Assembly: GCF_030552895.1 (NCBI RefSeq)
Contig: NZ_CP130649.1
Span: forward strand, 372,001 to 436,000
Direction of reading: 5' to 3'
DNA length: 64,000 nucleotides
Origin: Tatumella ptyseos
GTDB taxonomy: Bacteria > Pseudomonadota > Gammaproteobacteria > Enterobacterales > Enterobacteriaceae
Shown here: positions 26,049-36,497 of the stretch, piece by piece
Layout: every line of letters starts with the position of its first letter
How positions within the stretch are numbered: position 1 is the first letter of the stretch
Translations under genes and position numbers: made by a program
The notes under the pieces: model-generated
Database searches by the model: none
What the model saw: the letters and a program-made list of their open reading frames with translations, nothing else
What the model was told of the DNA's origin: nothing

Positions 26049-26945
26049 ATGCGTATTACTCGCTTAACGTCGCTGTTATTATTCTGTGCGATACAAGCAC
26101 AAGCGGCTGTTGACCTTAAGGCTAATGAAGAGCCGCTTATGGTGCCTACCGATCCTAAAGCGATAGCCTTACTGCCGACCGACTATCGATGGGCGCATGC
26201 TGGGCAACTGACGGTCGCTGTCTCTGCGCAAAACGCGCCCCCCTTATCGCTACTGGCGAGTGATAATCGCACTCGAATAGGGAGTGATATTGATATTGCC
26301 CGCTTACTCGCGCAGAGTTTGGGATTAAAACTTAATATTGTGCCGGTCTCCTGGGAAGATTGGCCGTTAGGTATTAGTAGTGGTCGTTACGACGTTGCGC
26401 TAGTGAATATTGCCGTCACCGAGCAACGTAAGCAAAAATACGATTTCGCGACGTACCGAACCGATTCGCTGGCGTTTAGCGTGAAACAGGATAGCCCAAT
26501 CACTCATATCGCCTCCGCGAAGGATGTTGCCGGCCAGCGTGTGATTGTCGGCTCGGGAACGAATCAAGAGCGTATCTTGCTTGGCTGGAATACACAATTA
26601 CGCCAGCAACAACTGACACCAGCTACCCCCATCTACTTAACGGATGACGCGACCACGACACTATTTTTACAGTCAGGCAGGGCAGACATTAATTTTGGGC
26701 CACAGGCTGCCGCTGCATGGAAGGCAGCATTGAATGGGCGTACGAAAGTCGTAGGTTATGGCCCCAAAAAAGCCTGGGTTGCGACCACCACCCGTAAAGG
26801 CAACGGCCTCGTTAACGCCTTGAATCAAGCATTGAACGATGCGATTGATAACGGCAACTATCAAAAAATTATGGCGCGCTGGGGTGAGGAGAAGGAAGGG
26901 ATTACTCAGTCGCAGATTGACCCTGCTGGGATTACTTATCCATAA
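26049..26945 (+). CDS. ABC transporter periplasmic binding protein (family 3), second copy
   Basis: Second solute-binding protein of the locus, 298 residues, with a signal peptide (RLTSLLLFCAIQAQA) and an aggagg ribosome site. It parallels the first copy throughout ([64 protein letters not shown] end), so the two arose by duplication and then diverged. The ligand-pocket residues around DSPITHIASAKDV and YLTDDATTTLFLQSGR differ, suggesting two related ligands feeding one importer, as with TcyJ and TcyK in Bacillus. Confidence 0.85.
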   Translation: MRITRLTSLLLFCAIQAQAAVDLKANEEPLMVPTDPKAIALLPTDYRWAHAGQLTVAVSAQNAPPLSLLASDNRTRIGSDIDIARLLAQSLGLKLNIVPVSWEDWPLGISSGRYDVALVNIAVTEQRKQKYDFATYRTDSLAFSVKQDSPITHIASAKDVAGQRVIVGSGTNQERILLGWNTQLRQQQLTPATPIYLTDDATTTLFLQSGRADINFGPQAAAAWKAALNGRTKVVGYGPKKAWVATTTRKGNGLVNALNQALNDAIDNGNYQKIMARWGEEKEGITQSQIDPAGITYP

Positions 26946-27010
26946 ATAGTTTCTCTTGGTGGCCTACTTAACGCTAAGCTATAACTTCAGCGTTTAGCTC
27001 GGAGAGAACC

Positions 27011-27577
27011 ATGTTGCGCGTAGGATTACTGTTGCTTAGTCTTGTTGGGGCGATCTTTCCAGCCTTTGCCGCCCCTATTCCCTTTCAGTTAGCCGAGAGC
27101 AGTTATGTGCTGTTACGGTGGAATATGATCGGGAAATCGGATTACCATGCGCGGATCACTGGTCTTCGAGGGGATATCGTTGTCGACCCACAGCACGATG
27201 TGGGAGACCGGTTACGTATCGATATGCCGATTGCGAATCTCGATGCACACCACCGTGTGCTGACTTGGGCGCTAAAAAGTCATCAATTTTTTGACCAAGC
27301 TCAATATCCCAATGTCACCTTTACCAGTAGTCGTATTATTGACATGGGCCAAGGCCGTTATCGTGTGCTAGGGTCACTAAAAATTAAAGCAATGACTCGC
27401 CCTGTGATGCTTTATGGTAAACGTAGCGATGATTCACGATTACAGACTAGTGGCGGATATTTACGTCTTTCTGGTACTATAACCCTATCGCGTCAAGCCT
27501 TTGGTATGGGGCAATATCCGGCGTTGGTTGCGGACCCTATCCAAGTTGATATTGTCCTTGTCGCAACGACCCCCTAA
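27011..27577 (+). CDS. YceI-family lipid-binding-like secreted protein
   Basis: A 188-residue protein with a Sec signal peptide (MLRVGLLLLSLVGAIFPAFA) and a YceI lipocalin-like domain. Recognisable blocks are GLRGDIVVDPQ, LKSHQFFDQAQYPNVTFTSS and VLGSLKIKAMTRPVMLYG. YceI proteins bind polyisoprenoids such as ubiquinone precursors in the periplasm and are often induced by stress. The ribosome site ggagag precedes the start. It lies 65 bp after the ABC locus but is probably a separate unit. Confidence 0.83.
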   Translation: MLRVGLLLLSLVGAIFPAFAAPIPFQLAESSYVLLRWNMIGKSDYHARITGLRGDIVVDPQHDVGDRLRIDMPIANLDAHHRVLTWALKSHQFFDQAQYPNVTFTSSRIIDMGQGRYRVLGSLKIKAMTRPVMLYGKRSDDSRLQTSGGYLRLSGTITLSRQAFGMGQYPALVADPIQVDIVLVATTP

Positions 27578-27719
27578 GTTCAGATACATTTTCTTTCATT
27601 ATTTCACGCAATACTGCGGTGACATTTTCTACTTTTCGCGGTCAAAATCATTACTGAGGCCATACGTTGCCAAGAAATGCGGAGTTTCTGGCGTAGAGGC
27701 TTCTTTTATTGAAGGCTTT

Positions 27720-28643
27720 ATGAAAAAAACTGGGCAATTTCAGCTTAAAATTTTACATCCACGGTATTGGTTCACTTGGTTTGGACTAGGTGTACTGTGG
27801 TTATTAGTGCAACTCCCTTATCCTATATTGATTCGGTTGGGAGCCAAAGCGGGTAAAATTTCTCGTCGCGTATTAAAGCGACGCGAATCTATCACACGAC
27901 GTAACGTACAACTCTGCTTTCCTAATATTCAGGAGCAGGAGTTGGAAGCCCTAATTGCTAAGAATTTTGAATCCTTAGGCATGGCTTTAGTCGAAACTGG
28001 CATAGCGTGGTTTTGGTCAGATAAAAGGGTACGTAAACTCTACTCTGTATCAGGACTCAATAACTTGCAGCAAGCTCAACAAGAGCAGCGCGGTGTCATG
28101 GTTATTGGTGTTCACTTCATGTCGTTGGAATTGGGGGGGCGTATTACCGGCCTTTGCCAACCGATGATGGCCATGTACCGGCCCCATAATAACCAGGCGA
28201 TGGAATGGGCGCAGACTAAAGGGCGTATGCGTTCGAACAAGGCGATGATTGATCGCCGTGACCTACGTGGAATGGTTCAAGCCTTGAAACAAGGCGAAGC
28301 CGTATGGTTTGCGCCAGACCAAGACTACGGTCCTAAAGGCAGTGTTTTCGCGCCATTATTTGCCGTTGATAAAGTGGCCACCACTAACGGAACCTTTGTC
28401 TTATCGCGATTGGCTAAGCCTTCGATGCTGACGATTGTGTTAATCCGTAATGCTAACAAAAGTGGTTATCAGTTAATTATTCAACCACCGCTTCAAAATT
28501 ATCCTTATGAAGATTCACAGGCTGCAGCAAGCTATATGAATAAGGTGATTGAGACGGAAATACTCCGTGCTCCTGAACAATACCTCTGGTTACATCGCCG
28601 ATTTAAAACTCGGCCACCGGGTGAAGTCTCACTTTACGTTTAA
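27720..28643 (+). CDS. lpxP: Lipid A palmitoleoyl acyltransferase LpxP
   Basis: Inner-membrane Kdo2-lipid IV(A) acyltransferase of 307 residues. In E. coli LpxP replaces the laurate added by LpxL with palmitoleate in the cold, keeping the outer membrane fluid. A single N-terminal membrane helix (HPRYWFTWFGLGVLWLL) is followed by the catalytic HX4E-type motif in VIGVHFMSLELGG and by MYRPHNN, MRSNKAMI, WFAPDQDYGPKGS and LWLHRRFKTRPPGE. The GVHFMSLELGGR and GLCQPMMAMYRPHN blocks match LpxP rather than LpxL. ATG 27720 (gaagg upstream) is chosen; the longer frame runs back into yceI. A terminator follows. Confidence 0.88.
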   Translation: MKKTGQFQLKILHPRYWFTWFGLGVLWLLVQLPYPILIRLGAKAGKISRRVLKRRESITRRNVQLCFPNIQEQELEALIAKNFESLGMALVETGIAWFWSDKRVRKLYSVSGLNNLQQAQQEQRGVMVIGVHFMSLELGGRITGLCQPMMAMYRPHNNQAMEWAQTKGRMRSNKAMIDRRDLRGMVQALKQGEAVWFAPDQDYGPKGSVFAPLFAVDKVATTNGTFVLSRLAKPSMLTIVLIRNANKSGYQLIIQPPLQNYPYEDSQAAASYMNKVIETEILRAPEQYLWLHRRFKTRPPGEVSLYV

Positions 28644-28650
28644 CTCGGTA

Positions 28651-28676
28651 AAGCGCCTTTTATAGGCGCTTTTTTT
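28651..28676 (+). terminator. Intrinsic terminator after lpxP
   Basis: Stem aagcgcc/ggcgctt with loop ttttata followed by a T-run, 8 bp after the lpxP stop. Confidence 0.85.
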
Positions 28677-28734
28677 ATGCTTAGGCTAACGGTCTCGTCT
28701 ATAGTTAATTCATCATCAATGACTTGGAATGACC

Positions 28735-29214
28735 ATGGAAATTACACAGTGTGGGCCGGATGAGTGGGCCGATCTGGTCGATATTTTCTCTGAGATGGAA
28801 CGCTTTCATCATCCGCAAGCAATTATTGCCGCAGAGCAGATGGCTAAGTATCTAAAAGAAAGAGTTTTTCCCGCACATTCCGGAACGGAAATTTATAAAG
28901 GGATGAGTGAGGGACGTATTGTTGCCTTTGCTTGCGTCACGATTCTCTATCCTGTTCCACGTTATAGCGGTCAAATGTTTATTAAAGAGTTATTTGTTTC
29001 TGAGGCATATCGACGTAAAGGTTTTGGCCACAAAATGATGAGCTTTATTGCGCAACGCGCACAAGAGAAATCCTGCAGCCGATTAGATTGGTTATCAGTA
29101 CGTGAAGATAGTGCGGCGCAGGGATTTTATGCCTCGTTAGGAGCCAAAGTGGTTGAAGAAGTAAACTATCATCGACTGGACCAACATTTTCTCGTACAGC
29201 TAGCGAACCAATAG
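28735..29214 (+). CDS. GNAT-family acetyltransferase
   Basis: A single-domain acetyltransferase of about 159 residues. The acetyl-CoA loop is visible as SEAYRRKGFGHKMMSFIAQRA, and the C-terminal block is LSVREDSAAQGFYASLGAKV. I favour ATG 28735 because ttgga lies at proper spacing from it; ATG 28729 is only one base after that site. Substrate is unknown. It stands alone after the lpxP terminator. Confidence 0.8.
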   Translation: MEITQCGPDEWADLVDIFSEMERFHHPQAIIAAEQMAKYLKERVFPAHSGTEIYKGMSEGRIVAFACVTILYPVPRYSGQMFIKELFVSEAYRRKGFGHKMMSFIAQRAQEKSCSRLDWLSVREDSAAQGFYASLGAKVVEEVNYHRLDQHFLVQLANQ

Positions 29215-29256
29215 GATTACGCTTAGCCTGCTAGGCGACAACCTAACAGGCAGTAA

Positions 29257-29718
29257 TTATTTTTTATTGGCTAAATAATGATTGAGGAACATTTGTGCAT
29301 CGCCACTCTGCGAAAGACTTTCACTGTAATGAAGCGTAATAGGTTCAGGTTCATTAGGTAAAAAGAGCTGGCCGCCATTCTGCTTTAAAATCAAGACGAC
29401 ATAACGTTTATTCCCTTGGCTAACCGAATAATGAAGGGCGTCATTAACTCGAGTAATCTTCATTTTTTGAATAACGAGATTCCAATCGTGATCAGCATCC
29501 TCAATCTGTACTAATGCTTCTTGCGCTTTGCGATCGCCGATTCTTAACGTCCATACTTTAACCCCCAAATCGCCAACATATCCAATTACTCGGTCGGCGA
29601 CTGGTGGCCGAGATTCGGCATAACTGAGTTGAGTGAAAAAGCTTAGAAAGAGTAAGCTTATAAAAGCTAAAAAGAAGGACTTGAATTGACTAAGGGATGA
29701 GAGGTTCCTGTGAGACAT
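29257..29718 (-). CDS. Secreted hypothetical protein
   Basis: A protein of about 153 residues with a signal peptide (SFFLAFISLLFLSFFTQLSYA, cleaved near AYA-E) and a small, mostly beta-type mature part (DRVIGYVGDLGVKVWTLRIG, HYSVSQGNKRYVVLILKQNG). I do not recognise a family. ATG 29718 is chosen because aaggagc lies six bases upstream. It is periplasmic or outer-membrane associated by inference, with no operon partners. Confidence 0.65.
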   Translation of the reverse strand: MSHRNLSSLSQFKSFFLAFISLLFLSFFTQLSYAESRPPVADRVIGYVGDLGVKVWTLRIGDRKAQEALVQIEDADHDWNLVIQKMKITRVNDALHYSVSQGNKRYVVLILKQNGGQLFLPNEPEPITLHYSESLSQSGDAQMFLNHYLANKK

Positions 29719-30027
29719 AATCGCTCCTTGCGTTAAGTGGAACAATAGTATGAAAGTTGAGGTAAGCCTTGTGAAGGCGATTCTTTCTTCGACCGGAATC
29801 TATTAAGAAAAAAACTCAATCTTATTCAAACGGTTTTCGTTTTAGGGGGAGGGCGAGAAAGTAGCGTGAGGCTAAGCATCCACGATGGGGAGGCGCTTTT
29901 AGTCTTGCTGGCAATTTTATTTTTCTTACCCATCAATTGGGTTCTTAGGGATGCCATTGTGCTCAGGTAATTCGAGCCCAAGAAAAAGGGCCTGAATCGG
30001 CCCTCAATCAAAGTAAGTTTAACCTCG
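29719..30027. other. Intergenic region holding the gsi operon terminator
   Basis: Between the hypothetical gene and gsiD. At 29983-30005 the complement has the stem agggcc/ggccct followed by TTTTTC, an intrinsic terminator for gsiABCD. A 61-codon frame on the complement (29826-30011) overlaps the terminator and is not convincing. Nothing else is supported. Confidence 0.6.
29983..30005 (-). terminator. Intrinsic terminator of the gsi operon
   Basis: On the complement the stem agggcc/ggccct with loop gattca is followed by a T-run; it lies just after the gsiD stop. Confidence 0.75.
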
Positions 30028-30933
30028 TTATTTCCTTAGCTTGGGATCCAGTGCATCGCGCAAGCCATCCCCTAATAAGTTAAACGCCAGTACAGTGAGA
30101 AAAATGGCTAAAATAGGAAATAGAGCGACATGCGGAGCCATCACCATATCTGAACGTGCCTCGTTAAGCATTGCACCCCATTCTGGCGTGGGCGGTTGAG
30201 CCCCTAAGCCAATAAATGACAGGCTAGCGGCAGAGATAATCGACACGCCAATACGTAAGGTAAAAAATACCACAATTGAAGAGAAGGTCCCGGGCAAGAT
30301 ATGTTTGAGTAGAATATGCATAGTTGAGGCACCAATACTGCGGGCCGACTCCACCCACGTTAGCTGCTTCAACACCAAGGTGTTGCCACGAACCAGACGG
30401 GCAAAGGCTGGGATACTGAAAATAGCGACCGCAATGACCACATTCGACATACCTGGCCCCATCAAGGCAACGACCGCGATGGCGAGCAGGATCCCTGGAA
30501 AGGCGAAGAGTACATCACAGACACGCATAATAATTCTATCTGCCCATCCTTCGTAATAGCCAGCAATTAAGCCTAATACCGTGCCAATTACTGAACCTAA
30601 CGCCACGGAAAAGACCCCTGCTAATAACGAGATTCGCGTTCCTAAGATAACTCGGCTAAAGATATCGCGTCCTAACGCATCGACACCAAACCAGTGCATG
30701 AGGCTAGGGCCTTGATCGATACGGTCATAATCGAAGTAGTTTTCAGCATCGAATGGGGTGAGCCAAGGCGCAAAAATAGCAACGATAAAGAGAACTATCA
30801 CAAATAACGCAGCCATCACCGCCACGGGCTGTTGACGAAAACGTCGCCAAAACTCGCGAAGTGGCGGCTGTGGTGTCGCCGGGTCGAGGGTCGGTAGGGA
30901 TTTTAAAGCCGCTTCGCGGCGCCAATTTTTCAT
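30028..30933 (-). CDS. gsiD: Glutathione ABC transporter permease GsiD
   Basis: Second permease of the glutathione/peptide importer, 301 residues (E. coli GsiD is 303). An N-terminal cytosolic stretch ([17 protein letters not shown]) leads into the OppC-type fold with [20 protein letters not shown], the coupling loop [20 protein letters not shown] and the C-terminal [13 protein letters not shown] motif typical of OppC/DppC proteins. It is the last gene of gsiABCD, nine bases after gsiC. Confidence 0.9.
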   Translation of the reverse strand: MKNWRREAALKSLPTLDPATPQPPLREFWRRFRQQPVAVMAALFVIVLFIVAIFAPWLTPFDAENYFDYDRIDQGPSLMHWFGVDALGRDIFSRVILGTRISLLAGVFSVALGSVIGTVLGLIAGYYEGWADRIIMRVCDVLFAFPGILLAIAVVALMGPGMSNVVIAVAIFSIPAFARLVRGNTLVLKQLTWVESARSIGASTMHILLKHILPGTFSSIVVFFTLRIGVSIISAASLSFIGLGAQPPTPEWGAMLNEARSDMVMAPHVALFPILAIFLTVLAFNLLGDGLRDALDPKLRK

Positions 30934-30942
30934 GACCTCTCC

Positions 30943-31863
30943 TCAGCGGTAACGAATAGTGGGGTTAACCACAGCATAAAGCATATCGACGACTAAATTG
31001 ATCACGATAAACTCACAGGAAAAAAGTAGAACCAACGCTTGGATCACGGGATAGTCGCGGTTTTCGACCGAGTCGATGAGCAGACGTCCAAGCCCTGGCC
31101 AGTTAAATACCACTTCGACCACGATTGCCCCGCCTAACAGCAGACCGAACTGCAGTCCCATCATCGTAATAACCGGAATCAGGGCATTACGTAGGCCATG
31201 TTTAAAGATCACCTGACGTGGGCTTAAGCCTTTCGCACGCGCTGTGCGCATATAGTCTTCACCTAGTACTTCAATAAATGATGCTCGGGTAAAACGGGCC
31301 ATCACTGAGGCTACTGACGCACCCAAGGTTAATGACGGCAGAATATAGTTACGCCAGCTATCAGCTCCGACGGTTGGCAGCCATCCAAGCTGAACCGAGA
31401 ATATTTGCATCAGCAGAATCCCTAATGCAAAGGCGGGAAAGGAGATCCCGGATACGGCAACCAACATGCCGAGTTTATCCGGCCAGCGATTGCGCCACAC
31501 CGCAGAGGCTATGCCGATCAATAAGCCAAACAGGCATGACCACGCCATACTACAAAGGGTTAACAGTAACGTTGGCGTAAAGCGGCTAGCAATCTCTTGG
31601 CTTACTGGGCGTTGTGAGGACATCGATTGGCCAAAGTCGCCATGGAGTAAGCGGACGATATAATGCCAAAATTGTTGCGGTAGGGGTAAGTCTACCCCCA
31701 ATTGATGGCGTACCATCGCCACGACGGTCGCGTCGGCATTGGGTCCTGCCAACAGACGCGCTGGATCGCCGGGGAGTAAGTGGACAAACAGGAAGACGAG
31801 AATGGCGACAATCAATAACGTCGGCAGCATCCCTAGCAAGCGTTTAAGAAAATAATTGAGCAT
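30943..31863 (-). CDS. gsiC: Glutathione ABC transporter permease GsiC
   Basis: First permease of the importer, 306 residues, the same length as E. coli GsiC. It has the DppB/OppB layout: N-terminal helix [54 protein letters not shown] as the coupling loop and [19 protein letters not shown] near the C-terminus. It sits between gsiB and gsiD in the same direction. Confidence 0.92.
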   Translation of the reverse strand: MLNYFLKRLLGMLPTLLIVAILVFLFVHLLPGDPARLLAGPNADATVVAMVRHQLGVDLPLPQQFWHYIVRLLHGDFGQSMSSQRPVSQEIASRFTPTLLLTLCSMAWSCLFGLLIGIASAVWRNRWPDKLGMLVAVSGISFPAFALGILLMQIFSVQLGWLPTVGADSWRNYILPSLTLGASVASVMARFTRASFIEVLGEDYMRTARAKGLSPRQVIFKHGLRNALIPVITMMGLQFGLLLGGAIVVEVVFNWPGLGRLLIDSVENRDYPVIQALVLLFSCEFIVINLVVDMLYAVVNPTIRYR

Positions 31864-31906
31864 GCGTATTCTCGAGTTGTGGGCAGGACATGCCTGCCCA
31901 ATTCAA

Positions 31907-33445
31907 TTACTTCAGGTCGGCATTATCAAAATCAAAACCAGTATCTGGCATGACGTTGAAATGGGTGAGGGCTTTATTATTGGCAGAGACTAACTTTTCG
32001 ACCACTAACGGGATCCAAGGTTGGTCATGCCAAATTTTATCCTGTGCATCTTTATAGAAAGCATTTTTCTTCGCCGCATCCGTCGCGTTCAAGGCATCGG
32101 CCAAATCTTTATCCACTTGTGGATTACTGTAAAAAGCGGTGTTAAAGATTGCAGGTGGCCACGAGCTGGTTGCAAAGAGTGGCGTTAACGCCCAGTTAGC
32201 TTCACCGGTAGAAGCCGTCCAACCGGTATAGAACATCCGTACACCACTCTCTTTTTGACCCTTATCTTCAACTTGAGCAGCGCGTTGCCCTGCATCCATT
32301 GCCGTGACTTGGGCTTTAATTCCGACCATGGCGAGCTGTTGCTGGGTAAATTGTAAGACTTTCTGCGCGGTAGAGTGGTTATGTGATGACCATAAGGTCG
32401 TTTGGAACCCTTGAGGGTAACCGGCTTCTTTTAGTAGCTGGCGTGCCTTTGCGGGATCATAAGGAATAGCCGGATAGTGCTGGGCATCGGCGATCGCTGG
32501 TGGAACAATGCCCGTAGCAGGGGTGGCATAACCGGCAAAGGCGACTTTGGCGAGGGCTTCGCGGTTGATTGCATAGTTTAAGGCCTCACGGACTTTCGGA
32601 TTATCGAAAGGTTTTTGGGTCACATTAAGGCTGATATAGCGCTGCATAATGGATGGCCAGCTGACCACATCCAACTTGCTATTCGCTTTTAAACGTGGGG
32701 CTTGCTCGTAGGGGATTGGATAAGCAAAATCAGCTTCTCCGGTTTGTAACATCGCCGCACGGGTATTGTTATCGGCAACCGGACGCCAAACGATGCCATC
32801 TAATTTAGGTAACCCTTTCTGCCAGTAATTCGGCCATTTTTTTACCGTCATTGCATCGGTCTGGTTCCAGCTCACGAATTGGTAAGGGCCAGTTCCGACG
32901 GGGTGAAAGCCAATCTGCTTACCGTATTTCTGTAATGCGGTTGGCGAAATCATCACGGCAGAAGGGTGAGCCAAGGTATTGATAAAGGCGGAGAACGGCT
33001 TTTTCAGCGTAATTTTTACCGTATGTGCATCGACGGCTTCGGTCTTGGCTATGTCATTAAATAAGTTATAGCGTTTTAAATGGCTGTCAGGATTGCTCGC
33101 GCGATCAAGGTTGACCTTAACGGCTTGTGCATCAAACGGCGTGCCATCTTGGAAGGTCACATTCGGGCGAAGTGTCAGCGTATAGGTTAGCCCATCGTTA
33201 CTGACGTTATAGCTTTCCGCCAAGACAGGTTTGATCTTCATATTTTCATCGAAACCATAAAGCCCTTGATAAAAGGACTTGGCGACGCTTTGTGAAAGTG
33301 TGTCATTGGCATCATAAGGATCAAGCGTTGTAAAATTCGACCCCACGGCAACAACAATATTTTTTGCGGCAAAGCTCGATACACTGGTCAGGCTTGCGGC
33401 CATGCCTACGGCCATGAGCCAAGGGAGCTGGCGTTTGGTGATCAT
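31907..33445 (-). CDS. gsiB: Glutathione-binding periplasmic protein GsiB
   Basis: Family-5 (peptide-type) solute-binding protein of 512 residues with a signal peptide ([15 protein letters not shown]). Blocks shared with GsiB include [52 protein letters not shown] and [16 protein letters not shown] at the end. It delivers reduced glutathione to GsiCD. Its start overlaps the gsiA stop by 4 bases (ATGA). Confidence 0.92.
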   Translation of the reverse strand: MITKRQLPWLMAVGMAASLTSVSSFAAKNIVVAVGSNFTTLDPYDANDTLSQSVAKSFYQGLYGFDENMKIKPVLAESYNVSNDGLTYTLTLRPNVTFQDGTPFDAQAVKVNLDRASNPDSHLKRYNLFNDIAKTEAVDAHTVKITLKKPFSAFINTLAHPSAVMISPTALQKYGKQIGFHPVGTGPYQFVSWNQTDAMTVKKWPNYWQKGLPKLDGIVWRPVADNNTRAAMLQTGEADFAYPIPYEQAPRLKANSKLDVVSWPSIMQRYISLNVTQKPFDNPKVREALNYAINREALAKVAFAGYATPATGIVPPAIADAQHYPAIPYDPAKARQLLKEAGYPQGFQTTLWSSHNHSTAQKVLQFTQQQLAMVGIKAQVTAMDAGQRAAQVEDKGQKESGVRMFYTGWTASTGEANWALTPLFATSSWPPAIFNTAFYSNPQVDKDLADALNATDAAKKNAFYKDAQDKIWHDQPWIPLVVEKLVSANNKALTHFNVMPDTGFDFDNADLK

Positions 33446-35343
33446 AAAGTCTCTCCTGTCTGCAATAAAGGGGATGCCACATGGGTCGGCGATAAAGGTG
33501 AGGTTGATGCGTGAGTAGCAACGTAATGTCCAGGGGTAACTTCATTAAAGGTTACGCGCTCAGGGCCTTCACCTAAAGGATAAATGGCGCTCGGGATCTC
33601 TTCGACGGCGGAAGAGAGTAGGGGGCGCTGGCTTCTGGGGTCGGCAACCGGTACAGCCTGAAGTAATTTTTGCGTATAAGGGTGTTGCGGCGAGGCAAAG
33701 ATTGCTGCACGCGGGCCTATCTCGACAATCTGTCCTTGATACATCACGGCGACACGGTGACTAATTCGTTCAACCACCGCCATATCATGGGAGATAAATA
33801 AGAAAGCCAAGCCCTGCTCACGCTGTAAGTCGAGCAGCAGATTAATAATTTGAGCTTGTACCGAGACATCTAATGCTGATACCGATTCGTCTGCGACAAT
33901 CAGCTTTGGATTAGAGGCCAATGCGCGGGCAATACAGATACGTTGCCGCTGCCCACCGGAGAATTGATGTGGATAACGTAACGCGTGTTCTGCTGACAGA
34001 CCGACTTTCTCCAAGAGCTGATGCACCCGTTGTTGAGCTTCGGCTGGGGAGGCCAGCTTATGGATCAAAAGCGGCTCCATAATCGAGTAACCCACGGTTT
34101 TACGGGGATCGAGTGAAGCATAAGGATCTTGGAAAATAAACTGAATCTGTTGGCGTAAAGTATTTAGCGCGGGTCCGCTTAACTGGTCAATACGTTGCCC
34201 ATTAAAGGTAATCGATCCCTGTTGGCTTTTCACCAATTGCAGCAGTGCACGACCGGTCGTCGATTTTCCACAGCCTGATTCGCCGACTAACGCTAAGGTT
34301 TCACCTGCCCGTAAATCAAAGCTAAGATGTTCAACCGCATGCACTTCACTGACTACGCGGTTCAGGAAGCCGCCACGCAGCGGAAATCGGGTAACGAGAT
34401 CCTTTACTTGTAGTAGCGGCGCGGAGTGCCGATCGACAGTATCCCAAGTGTCGGCTAACGGTTTCTCCTCGGCAGGTAACGAAAACTTCTGCGGGGTATT
34501 ATAGGATTGCATATCCCCTAAACGGGGTACCGCGGCGAGTAATTGTCGCGTGTAAGGATGTTGCGGGGAATGGAATAGGGTATCAACTGCTGCGGTTTCC
34601 AGCATCTGGCCTCGGCGTAACACCGTCACCTCATCAGCCATCTCGGCGACCACGCCCATATCATGGGTGATGAAGAGTACACCGGTATCCAACTCCTGCT
34701 GTAATTCTCGAATTAGCGTTAAGATTTGGGCCTGTAACGTCACATCAAGTGCGGTGGTCGGCTCATCGGCAATTAATAGCGAGGGCCGACAACTGAGCGC
34801 CATAGCAATCATCACCCGCTGGCGCATTCCACCAGAAAGTTGATGCGGGTAACGGGTAAGGATCTGTTTTGCAGCAGGGATCCGCACGCGCTCTAACAGC
34901 TGTAAACTTTGTTGAAGTGCCTCAGCATGCGAAAGAGGCTGGTGCTGGCGTACCGATTCCGCTAACTGTTGACCCACGGTAAATACCGGATTGAGGGAGG
35001 TCATTGGTTCTTGAAAGATCATCGCCACTTCGGCGCCGCGCACCCGTTGCCACTGAGATTCGCTAAGCTGCCCTAACTCTATCTGTTGTCCGGCCCGATT
35101 ACGTAACAGCCGCTGACCGCTGACCTCGGCCTCTTTGGGTAACAGCCCCATTAAGGCTAGCGAACTGACCGATTTCCCTGACCCTGACTCTCCGACTAAC
35201 GCGAGAGTTTTACCTCGATAAACCGAAAGATTGAGGTTATCGACCACGGAATGAAGCCTTCCCTGTTGCGGGAAACGGATGGTCAAATTTTCCACCTGTA
35301 AGATGGGCTGAGACTGATAAGTTTGTTGATCCGCTTCCGACAC
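33442..35343 (-). CDS. gsiA: Glutathione ABC transporter dual ATPase GsiA
   Basis: Fused ATPase of about 633 residues with two complete ABC cassettes, the hallmark of GsiA. The first has [31 protein letters not shown] and [13 protein letters not shown]; the second has [31 protein letters not shown] and [13 protein letters not shown]. The C-terminal oligopeptide-transporter extension (TPGHYVATH) is present. I choose GTG 35343, preceded by gggagag, over an upstream TTG. In E. coli iaaA precedes gsiA; here an amidase gene lies upstream instead. Confidence 0.9.
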   Translation of the reverse strand: MSEADQQTYQSQPILQVENLTIRFPQQGRLHSVVDNLNLSVYRGKTLALVGESGSGKSVSSLALMGLLPKEAEVSGQRLLRNRAGQQIELGQLSESQWQRVRGAEVAMIFQEPMTSLNPVFTVGQQLAESVRQHQPLSHAEALQQSLQLLERVRIPAAKQILTRYPHQLSGGMRQRVMIAMALSCRPSLLIADEPTTALDVTLQAQILTLIRELQQELDTGVLFITHDMGVVAEMADEVTVLRRGQMLETAAVDTLFHSPQHPYTRQLLAAVPRLGDMQSYNTPQKFSLPAEEKPLADTWDTVDRHSAPLLQVKDLVTRFPLRGGFLNRVVSEVHAVEHLSFDLRAGETLALVGESGCGKSTTGRALLQLVKSQQGSITFNGQRIDQLSGPALNTLRQQIQFIFQDPYASLDPRKTVGYSIMEPLLIHKLASPAEAQQRVHQLLEKVGLSAEHALRYPHQFSGGQRQRICIARALASNPKLIVADESVSALDVSVQAQIINLLLDLQREQGLAFLFISHDMAVVERISHRVAVMYQGQIVEIGPRAAIFASPQHPYTQKLLQAVPVADPRSQRPLLSSAVEEIPSAIYPLGEGPERVTFNEVTPGHYVATHASTSPLSPTHVASPLLQTGETL

Positions 35344-35554
35344 CCTTAACTCTCCCTTGTATGACTGTACTAAAAACGGCAACGCTGACGTGGTGACTAC
35401 GCCACTGACCGCGCGTAGATGGATTCACGCCTTATCAAAAGTATATGAAGTTTCTGAAGTTATGCCATTTTGACTATAAGAAGTCTTAGTTAGCTTGTAA
35501 ATCACTAACCTTAGCTAAGTAATAACGTTTTGTTATGTTCTTCGCCAAAAAAAT

Positions 35555-36361
35555 CTAACTATCAGGTGATGATACACGGGGTGATGCCGAGGCTAACCGG
35601 CAATTTGCTAATACCGGCAATTGCTGACGCACTGCAGTGAGATGTGCTTTATCCAGCTGAGCAAAGATAAGCTGCGGACGTTCTCCTGCTTGGGCGATCA
35701 CTAAGCCCAATGGATCGACGACAAGACTATGGCCGATATTTTTCCCGCCACATTCGCCGCTTGCCGCAAGATAACAGGTATTTTCTAGCGCACGGGCGCG
35801 GGTCAGCAGCTCCCAATGTAGCTCCTTATTAGGCCCTTTTAACCAGGCAGCAGGTAGCACCAGTAACTCTGCGCCTTGCAAGGCTAAGGCTCGCGCCATT
35901 TCAGGGAAACGTAGGTCGTAGCAAGTCATGACGCCGACGGTAAAGTCATCGATTTGTAATAAGGGGGGTAAGGTTTGTCCAGCAACCACCTTATCTGATT
36001 CACGCACTGCAAAGGCATCATAGAGGTGAATTTTATCGTAGGTTAATAAGATTTCACCCTGACGCAATGCCACTAAGACATTACGCGCTTTATTATTCTC
36101 AGCGGGAACATGCAGTGTAAACAGTGTCGTGATAGCGAGTGTTTGGCTGGCCGCTAATAGTTGACGGATAAAGGGGCCGTCTAGCGGCTGCGCCGCCTCG
36201 ATCACCCATTGACTGTCTTGATTATCCCGCGCGAGCACTGCCTCTGGCAGCACCAACAACCTTGCACCTTGCCGGTCGGCATCTTGCATTAGCTGGATGA
36301 TGGTATTGGCATTTTCTTGCCATTCTCGACTTACTGACCATTGACCCAATGCGATATTCAT
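35555..36361 (-). CDS. Deaminated glutathione amidase (YbeM/Nit1-like nitrilase family)
   Basis: Carbon-nitrogen hydrolase of 268 residues. The catalytic Glu-Lys-Cys triad is visible as VLPEAVLARD (Glu near 41), YDKIHLYDAF (Lys near 115) and VMTCYDLRFPE (Cys near 150). It parallels E. coli YbeM, which removes the alpha-keto amide from deaminated glutathione, a repair reaction. Its location directly upstream of the glutathione importer genes supports this substrate. A 0.2-kb gap with its own promoter space separates it from gsiA. Confidence 0.85.
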   Translation of the reverse strand: MNIALGQWSVSREWQENANTIIQLMQDADRQGARLLVLPEAVLARDNQDSQWVIEAAQPLDGPFIRQLLAASQTLAITTLFTLHVPAENNKARNVLVALRQGEILLTYDKIHLYDAFAVRESDKVVAGQTLPPLLQIDDFTVGVMTCYDLRFPEMARALALQGAELLVLPAAWLKGPNKELHWELLTRARALENTCYLAASGECGGKNIGHSLVVDPLGLVIAQAGERPQLIFAQLDKAHLTAVRQQLPVLANCRLASASPRVSSPDS

Positions 36362-36497
36362 TGCTGCTCCTAGTGATCAAGTGAGAGAACATGACTCACC
36401 ACTGTAGAGGCTTTTACACACATCCCCAAGGGAATTATTGCAATCTCATCGCGGCTCAGGGCATGATGCCTAAAAACGGATAATGCGGAGCGTTAGC

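Noticed and set aside
27501..27719. N-terminal extension of lpxP
   Set aside because: It overlaps the yceI-like gene and shows no homology; the LpxP family begins shortly before HPRYWFTWFG.
29826..30011. 61-codon frame on the complement
   Set aside because: It overlaps the gsi terminator hairpin, has no convincing start signal and no recognisable domain.
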